Assembly: GCA_023382455.1 (NCBI GenBank) | Contig: JAHDVX010000004.1 | Span: 1 to 64,000, forward strand | Length of the DNA stretch: 64,000 bases | Reading direction: 5' to 3' | Source of the DNA: Flavobacteriales bacterium | Lineage (GTDB): Bacteria; Bacteroidota; Bacteroidia; Flavobacteriales_F; PHOS-HE28 | Shown here: positions 59,225 to 64,000 of the stretch, piece after piece | Position numbering within the stretch: position 1 is the stretch's first letter | How the letters are laid out: the number at the start of each line of letters is the position of its first letter | Notes under the pieces: model-generated | What the model was told of the DNA's origin: nothing | Databases searched by the model: none | What the model saw: the letters and a program-made list of their open reading frames with translations, nothing else | Translations under genes and position numbers: made by a program

Positions 59225-61675
59225 TCACCGGGGCCTCCGGCTGCCGGAGGAACCGCCGCTGCCGCCATGGCTTGGCGTGGTGCTGCGCCCGGGGGAGGAA
59301 GGAGCCGGGCGCGTGGAGGGCGCCGACCGGGTGGGGGCGGAGGGTGCCACGGTGCGGGGTGCGCGGGGCGCCGGGGCGGTGGATGGTTGGCGGTCGTTCT
59401 GGTAACCGCGGTAATCATCCACGCGCTGCTCGCCGCGCATCCGCTCGCGCTGGATCTCGCGCGGGTCCGGCTGGGCGGGCCGTGAGGGCTCGCGCACCGC
59501 GGGTGAGGTCGGCTGTGTGCCGGGTGCGGTCCTGCCGGGTGCGGCGTTGCTACGGTCCGTACCCCGCGTATCACCGGCCTGCGGCGTGCGGTTTCCGGGC
59601 TGTGTTACCGGCCGCCATTGGCCATCGCGCAACTCCTCCGTGCGCCCTTGCTCGATGCGGTACACGTTCCCTTGGCGGTCCGTGAAGTGGTCGCCCGCTA
59701 TCACCCGTCCGCCGCGGGTCGCGTTGTCCCTGGCGGCAGTTGGCACCGTTCCGGCCGTACCCCGGGTGGCAGGCCTGGCGGCGATGGTGGTGGGGGTGAC
59801 GCCCCTGGTCCGGTGGTTGGTGTAGAGGTCGGTGGTGCGGGCAGGGCTCACATCGGTGAGCCGACCGGTGGTGCCGGTACGCTGGGCCATGCCTGGCCGG
59901 TGGCCGTAGTAGCCGCCGTAGTGGCCCGGCACGTAGTGGCCGTGCCAATAATGGTCATGTCCGTACCAGGTGGCGATCGGCGGGCAGTAGGCGTAGGGCC
60001 CCCACCAACCCCAGGAGTAGGGCCGGTAGTAGCCGTAGTAGGTCCAGCCGGGGTAGAACCAGTTGAATCCCCAACGGGCACCGAATCCCCAGCCGTACCA
60101 GGGGTTGTAGGTGAAGCCGAAGCCCCAGGTGTAAGGCCGCGGGTACCAGTAGTGGCTGTGCCACGGCTCGTAGTAGAAGCCGGTGCCGTAGATCACGGTG
60201 CCGCCCTGCACGTAGGAGCCCAGGTATCCGGGGGTGTAGCCGATGAAGACCACGTCCGGCGTATGGTCGTAGATGTAGACGTAGCGCACGCGGTAGTTGG
60301 GGTCGGAGGGCGGTATGTCGTTCACCTCGCCGGGCACGCGCGTGCTCACGGTCCAAGGCCCGTCGGGGGTATCGCCCTCGAACCAGACGGCGTTGTCCAC
60401 CACATAGTAGCGTCCGTGGATGCGCAGCACCGTGGTGCTGGCGTTGGCGGCGGCGAAGACGTCGGTGCCGGCGATGCGGCGGAACTCGGGTGCGCCGTCA
60501 TAGGTCACGGTCACCGTGGCAGTGCGGCGGTCCACCTGGGCGGTTTGCGGGATGCTGGCGTCACGGACGGCCTCGCGGGCCTGGTCGGTGCCGGCCACGT
60601 GGGCCAGGATGCCGTCCTTGGCGGAGCCTTCCGGCACCTGGGCGAAGCCGGCGGGCAGCGCATCGGGCGCCACATAGCGCCAAGGGCCGTTGCGGAGGTC
60701 CTTGGTGGCATACCAGCGTCCGGAGGCGAGCAGGTAGTATTCCTGCGTGGGGATGTCCAGGAAGAGGTCGTTGTCCGTGTTGGTCACGTACATCAGCGAA
60801 CTGTTGCTATAGGGCTCGAGTTGCGGAGGCCCGTTGAGGTCCAGCAGCACGGCGGGCTTGGTGGAAACCACCACCTCGGGCACCAGCCCCTGCGGGCGCT
60901 CGGCCGTGTAGGAGCTGTCCACCTTGGCGGCAAGTTGCTGCAGGTAGGCGGGGGCTTTGGATTCATTGGTCCAAGGGCCGGTGGCGGCGGGAGCGCTGTA
61001 CCAAAGGCCGGAGCCGTATAGCCAGTAGGCCTTGCCGTCCACGCACACCAGGAAGAAGGGCGTGTTCACCACCCGCTCCACGTTGGGTGCGGAAGCGGCA
61101 TAGACCGGGTCGTTGTTGATCTCCGCGGCCTTCACAGGGGAGAGCACGGGATTGCCGTCGATGTAGAGCAGGATGCCGGGCTTCTCGCTGTAGATGATCT
61201 CGGGCGGCGTGTTGTTGTAGCCGTTGTCCGCCTGTTTCTCCTGCTCGAGTGCGGCCACCAGCCAGTCGATGTCCACCGGCGGGGCGTTGCGCGCGATGCC
61301 CTCGGAGAGCATGGCGATCACCCGTGATCGTTCGGCCTCATCGGTGATGCCCGGGAAGCGGGCATCGGTCACCTTGAAGCTGGAGAGGGTGCCCATGCGG
61401 GTGGAGCGGTCCACGGCGAGCAGGCCGTTTCCCCAGATGGCGCCGAACAGCGGGCTGCTGTCCTGCGGGCGCTGGAGCGCCACGGCGGCACGGGCGGTGA
61501 AGCTGGTGCCGTCGAAGGATTCGGGCTGGGGCTTGAACACCTGCACCTGGTCCTGGCCGGAAGTGAAGACCAAGGGCCAATTATCGGACCGTTCCTGGGC
61601 GTCAATCCGTGGCGTGATCCACAGGGCTGCCGCGATCATGGCGATCCGCTGGAGGGTGAAGCTTGCTCGGTTCAT
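59225..61675 (-). CDS. large secreted repeat protein with aromatic/glycine-rich segment, function unknown
   Basis: 816 aa; no named family recognised. Signal peptide to ~26 (MNRASFTLQRIAMIAAALWI TPRIDAQ). An N-terminal domain (30-150) is followed by three ~90-residue related units (about 158-236, 266-334, 396-443). Each runs PE(I/V)..KP..LL.I.G.P, then a hydrophobic YY.L/YWLYGSGLWY-type stretch, then a closing GPW. Residues ~497-592 are extremely rich in Tyr, Trp, Gly and His. After this come RIEQGRTEELRDGQWRPV and a long Pro/Ser/Arg/Thr low-complexity tail. There is no T9SS domain. A surface-structural or carbohydrate-binding role is possible but speculative. Confidence 0.75.
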   Translation of the reverse strand: MNRASFTLQRIAMIAAALWITPRIDAQERSDNWPLVFTSGQDQVQVFKPQPESFDGTSFTARAAVALQRPQDSSPLFGAIWGNGLLAVDRSTRMGTLSSFKVTDARFPGITDEAERSRVIAMLSEGIARNAPPVDIDWLVAALEQEKQADNGYNNTPPEIIYSEKPGILLYIDGNPVLSPVKAAEINNDPVYAASAPNVERVVNTPFFLVCVDGKAYWLYGSGLWYSAPAATGPWTNESKAPAYLQQLAAKVDSSYTAERPQGLVPEVVVSTKPAVLLDLNGPPQLEPYSNSSLMYVTNTDNDLFLDIPTQEYYLLASGRWYATKDLRNGPWRYVAPDALPAGFAQVPEGSAKDGILAHVAGTDQAREAVRDASIPQTAQVDRRTATVTVTYDGAPEFRRIAGTDVFAAANASTTVLRIHGRYYVVDNAVWFEGDTPDGPWTVSTRVPGEVNDIPPSDPNYRVRYVYIYDHTPDVVFIGYTPGYLGSYVQGGTVIYGTGFYYEPWHSHYWYPRPYTWGFGFTYNPWYGWGFGARWGFNWFYPGWTYYGYYRPYSWGWWGPYAYCPPIATWYGHDHYWHGHYVPGHYGGYYGHRPGMAQRTGTTGRLTDVSPARTTDLYTNHRTRGVTPTTIAARPATRGTAGTVPTAARDNATRGGRVIAGDHFTDRQGNVYRIEQGRTEELRDGQWRPVTQPGNRTPQAGDTRGTDRSNAAPGRTAPGTQPTSPAVREPSRPAQPDPREIQRERMRGEQRVDDYRGYQNDRQPSTAPAPRAPRTVAPSAPTRSAPSTRPAPSSPGRSTTPSHGGSGGSSGSRRPR

Positions 61676-61848
61676 GGTATGAAGACTTGTTGGCCGTTGA
61701 TCAACCGGCCAAGATCCGTGCCAGTTTCGGCATTGGCAGCGGCCAGGGTGAAGTGGTGCTTCAAATGGTCCTATCAGGCGGTTTCACGGCCTGCCGAAAG
61801 GACGGGGAAGAGGCCTGTAGGTTTGATCCAGCACGGGCCGGAGGCCGT

Positions 61849-63330
61849 TCAGCGACGTTCGAGGCAGGCCACGTTCTCCACATGGGCGGTGTGGGGGAAC
61901 ATGTCCACCGGCTGCACGGCGGCGACGCGGTACAGGTCGTTGAGCAAGGCCAGGTCGCGGGCCTGGGTGGCGGGGTTGCAGCTGACGTAGACCACGCGGG
62001 GCGGGGCCATCTCGCGGATCCGTTGCACCACGGCCTCGTGCATGCCGGCGCGTGGCGGGTCGGTCACCAGCACATCGGGCTTGCCGTGGCGCTCGATGAA
62101 GCCGGCATTGAGCAGGTCCTTCAGGTCGCCGGCCTCAAAGGCCACGTTGCCGATGCCGTTGAGCCCGGCATTGGCGTGGGCATCGGCGATGGCCTCGGGC
62201 ACGATCTCCGCGCCGGTCACGTGGGCGCAATGGCGCGCCAGGAAGAGGGAGATGCTGCCCGCCCCGCAGTAGAGGTCGTACACGCGCTCATCCCCCCTCA
62301 GCTTGGCCCAGTCGCGCACCAGCTCGTACATCGCCAGCGTCTGCGCGGGGTTGGTCTGGAAGAAGCTCTTGGGCCCGATGCGGAACCGCAGCGGGTCGAA
62401 GCCGGCATCGGGCAGCTGCTCGATGATGTGGTCCCGGCCGTGGAATACCTGGATGTCCAGGTCCCAGATGGTGTCGTTCTTCTTGGGGTTGATGCACCAA
62501 AGCAGTGCGGTGATGCCGGGAAACTCGTGGAGGATCGCGGAGAGCAATGCTTCGCGCGCGGGGGTGTCCTCATGGCCGAAGGCCAGCAGCACCATGGTCT
62601 CTCCGGTGGTGGTGGTGCGGATGGTGAGCGTGCGCAACCAGCCCTGGTGTTGCCGGATGTTGTAGTGGTCCAGTCCGTGCTTGGCGGAGTAGGCGCGGAT
62701 GAAGTTGCGGATGGCGTCGCTGGGCTCGGGCTGCAGCCAGCATTCGCTGATGTCGAGCACCTTGTCGAAGCGCCCGGGCAGGTGGTAGCCCACGGCCTTC
62801 CGTTCGTTGATGCGCCCTCCGGCCGCGAGCTCCTCCTGCGTGAACCAGCGCTGGTCGCTGAAGGTGTACTCCAGTTTGTTCCGGTAGAAACGGGTGGCTT
62901 TGGCGGCCAGCGTCGGTGGCACCTCGGGCAGCTCCAGGCCGCCGATGCGTTCCAGATTGTCGATCACCTCCTGCCGTTTCCAGTCGGTCTGCGCGGCGTA
63001 TTCCAGGTGCTGCCAGGTGCACCCCCCGCAGGTGCCGAAGTGCTTGCAGAACGGCACGGCCCGTTGCGGCGAGGGCGTGATCAGGCGCTCCACCCGGGCC
63101 TCTGCCAGGTTTTTCTTCTTGCGGGTGATCCGCAGGTCGGCCACATCGCCGGGCACGGCGCCTTCCACAAATACCACCAGGCCGTCCACCTTGGCCAAGG
63201 CCTTTCCCTTGGCGCCCACGCCGGAGATGGCGGCACCTTCCAGCACGGGCAGTTCCTTGGGGACATGTCGGCGTGGCGGCCGCCCGTGGGCGCGGCCCGG
63301 TGCAAGTCCTTCGGTGGTGCGGTCTTCCAT
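61849..63330 (-). CDS. rlmD: 23S rRNA (uracil-C5)-methyltransferase RlmD/RumA type
   Basis: SAM-dependent m5U methyltransferase, 493 aa from ATG 63330 (GTG 63360 would overlap the upstream stop by 4 bp). A TRAM domain near the N-terminus (GAAISGVGAKGKALAKVDGL VVFVEGAVPGD) is followed by a 4Fe-4S cysteine set in FCKHFGTCGGCTWQHL. The MTase domain has YDLYCGAGSISLFLAR, the LVTDPPRAGMH motif and the catalytic Cys in VVYVSCNPATQARDL. The usual target in E. coli is U1939 (RlmD) or U747 (RlmC). A 2-kb search cannot distinguish the exact position. It forms an operon with the upstream CarboxypepD-reg-like gene. Confidence 0.93.
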   Translation of the reverse strand: MEDRTTEGLAPGRAHGRPPRRHVPKELPVLEGAAISGVGAKGKALAKVDGLVVFVEGAVPGDVADLRITRKKKNLAEARVERLITPSPQRAVPFCKHFGTCGGCTWQHLEYAAQTDWKRQEVIDNLERIGGLELPEVPPTLAAKATRFYRNKLEYTFSDQRWFTQEELAAGGRINERKAVGYHLPGRFDKVLDISECWLQPEPSDAIRNFIRAYSAKHGLDHYNIRQHQGWLRTLTIRTTTTGETMVLLAFGHEDTPAREALLSAILHEFPGITALLWCINPKKNDTIWDLDIQVFHGRDHIIEQLPDAGFDPLRFRIGPKSFFQTNPAQTLAMYELVRDWAKLRGDERVYDLYCGAGSISLFLARHCAHVTGAEIVPEAIADAHANAGLNGIGNVAFEAGDLKDLLNAGFIERHGKPDVLVTDPPRAGMHEAVVQRIREMAPPRVVYVSCNPATQARDLALLNDLYRVAAVQPVDMFPHTAHVENVACLERR

Positions 63331-63356
63331 GGCCGGGATCAAACGGGCGTCCGTCC

Positions 63357-63986
63357 TCACTGTTTCTTGAATTTCCCGGCTTTCCAGGCTTGCACGAACT
63401 GGGCCCAGGCGATGGGGTTGAAGAGGTTCACCGTGGGGGCCATGCCCTGATTGTAGATGCGCGTGTTCTCCATCGCCACCTGGTAGTGTGCGGCCAGGCC
63501 GGCATCGGGCGGCAGGTTTTCCATCCGCTGCATGGCCTCGGCGGAGTTCAGGTGTTTCAGGGCGCGCTGGTAGTCGTCATCCGAGAGCGAGAGCGCGAGG
63601 AAGGCTTCGCGGAACTGCTCCTTGCTGGGCCAAGGATACACTTCGAGGGGCCGCAGCATCACGGTGTCCGGTGTGAGCACGTGGATCATGGAATACTTGC
63701 TTTCGTGCAGCGAATCGGGGATGGCGTACTGGCCGCGCTTGAAACCCACGGCGGCGAACTCAATGGTGTCGCCGGCCTGGGCCACGAAGCTGAAGTAGCC
63801 GTACACGTCGCTGATGGTGCCGCGGTAGCTGCCGCGCGTGAGAATGCTGGTGAAGGGTACGGGTTCCAGGCTGTCGCCGGTGACCACCACGCCGCTGAAC
63901 TGGACCAGCTTGCGGTCCTTGGGCTGTTGCGCCCGGACGTGGCCGCAAAGAACGAGGAGCAGGGAAAGGGCGAGGATCAGGCGCAT
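63357..63986 (-). CDS. secreted CarboxypepD_reg-like domain protein
   Basis: 209 aa. Signal peptide MRLILALSLLLVLCGHVRAQ, then a CarboxypepD_reg-like beta-sandwich: VQFSGVVVTGDSLEPVPFTS, GSYRGTISDVYGYFSFVAQA, GDTIEFAAVGFKRGQYAIP, plus MIHVLTPDTVMLRPLEVYPW. A helical C-terminal part (KEQFREAFLALSLSDDDYQR .. NLFNPIAWAQFVQAWKAGKF) follows. This is the stand-alone form, not a TonB receptor. Function is unknown; it may be an envelope adaptor. TACTTTTG lies just before the ATG. The next gene, rlmD, begins at or just after its stop. Confidence 0.87.
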   Translation of the reverse strand: MRLILALSLLLVLCGHVRAQQPKDRKLVQFSGVVVTGDSLEPVPFTSILTRGSYRGTISDVYGYFSFVAQAGDTIEFAAVGFKRGQYAIPDSLHESKYSMIHVLTPDTVMLRPLEVYPWPSKEQFREAFLALSLSDDDYQRALKHLNSAEAMQRMENLPPDAGLAAHYQVAMENTRIYNQGMAPTVNLFNPIAWAQFVQAWKAGKFKKQ

Positions 63987-63990
63987 GGCA

Positions 63991-63998
63991 CAAAAGTA
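63991..63998 (-). promoter_or_regulatory. -7 box of the CarboxypepD_reg-like gene
   Basis: TACTTTTG on the minus strand, perfect TAnnTTTG, with only 4 bp between it and the ATG at 63986, so transcription probably begins at or inside the start codon. Confidence 0.5.
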
Positions 63999-64000
63999 GC

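Overview
The window looks like chromosomal DNA of a high-GC member of the Bacteroidota, probably a Flavobacteriales-type environmental lineage. The evidence is many secreted proteins with type IX secretion (T9SS) C-terminal sorting domains of both type A and the gliding-motility type B, a PorP/SprF outer-membrane protein, and LemA/DUF2207, GH20 and GH92 genes. Genes lack Shine-Dalgarno sites, and TAnnTTTG-like -7 boxes lie only a few bases before start codons. No rRNA, CRISPR array or complete transposase gene was seen; one tRNA (Leu, anticodon GAG) is present.

Layout. 1-5.4 kb: the 5' end of dnaE, a GT32 glycosyltransferase and a large repeat-rich type B T9SS adhesin-like protein. 5.5-12.9 kb (mostly minus): GH20 hexosaminidase, a hicBA toxin-antitoxin pair whose hicA is frameshifted, dipeptidase pepD, a T9SS beta-propeller protein, an acyl-CoA thioesterase and an Mpo1-like membrane protein. 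12.99-13.46 kb: two truncated gene heads (nucleotidyltransferase, Gfo/Idh oxidoreductase) meet tail to tail. 13.5-17.8 kb: PorP/SprF coupled to an SBBP-repeat type B protein. 18.2-31.9 kb: a defence island on the minus strand. 32.2-41 kb: malic enzyme, lemA-DUF2207, a small T9SS protein, a four-helix-bundle protein and paaZ. 41-43.8 kb: a TPR histidine kinase with a LytTR regulator. 44.4-64 kb: an esterase, SulP transporter, tRNA-Leu, serine hydrolase, haem-motif lipoprotein, rhomboid, GH92, M1 peptidase, XerD, AroQ, GT2, a large repeat protein, RlmD and a CarboxypepD-reg-like protein.

The defence island is the most interesting part. Read in its transcription direction it is dinD, a 53-aa ORF, a PLD/SNF2-type helicase, a DUF4391 protein, two unrecognised genes, a type III Mod methyltransferase whose central target-recognition region is much more AT-rich than its flanks, a DNA-binding-protein fragment, and then a tightly packed hipB-hipS-hipT-res-(32-aa ORF) operon. 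A complete HipBST-like kinase toxin-antitoxin module therefore sits between mod and res. Three near-identical palindromes spaced exactly 40 bp apart lie just upstream of hipB. This suggests that the restriction subunit is expressed from a HipB-autoregulated promoter, separately from the methylase. I do not know of a described system with this wiring.

A second theme is small accessory cassettes placed at the 3' ends of housekeeping genes. hicBA beside pepD and a four-helix-bundle gene beside paaZ each leave a second, decayed copy of the host gene's 3' tail on the far side. The 3' part of tRNA-Leu is also duplicated 126 bp downstream of the gene.
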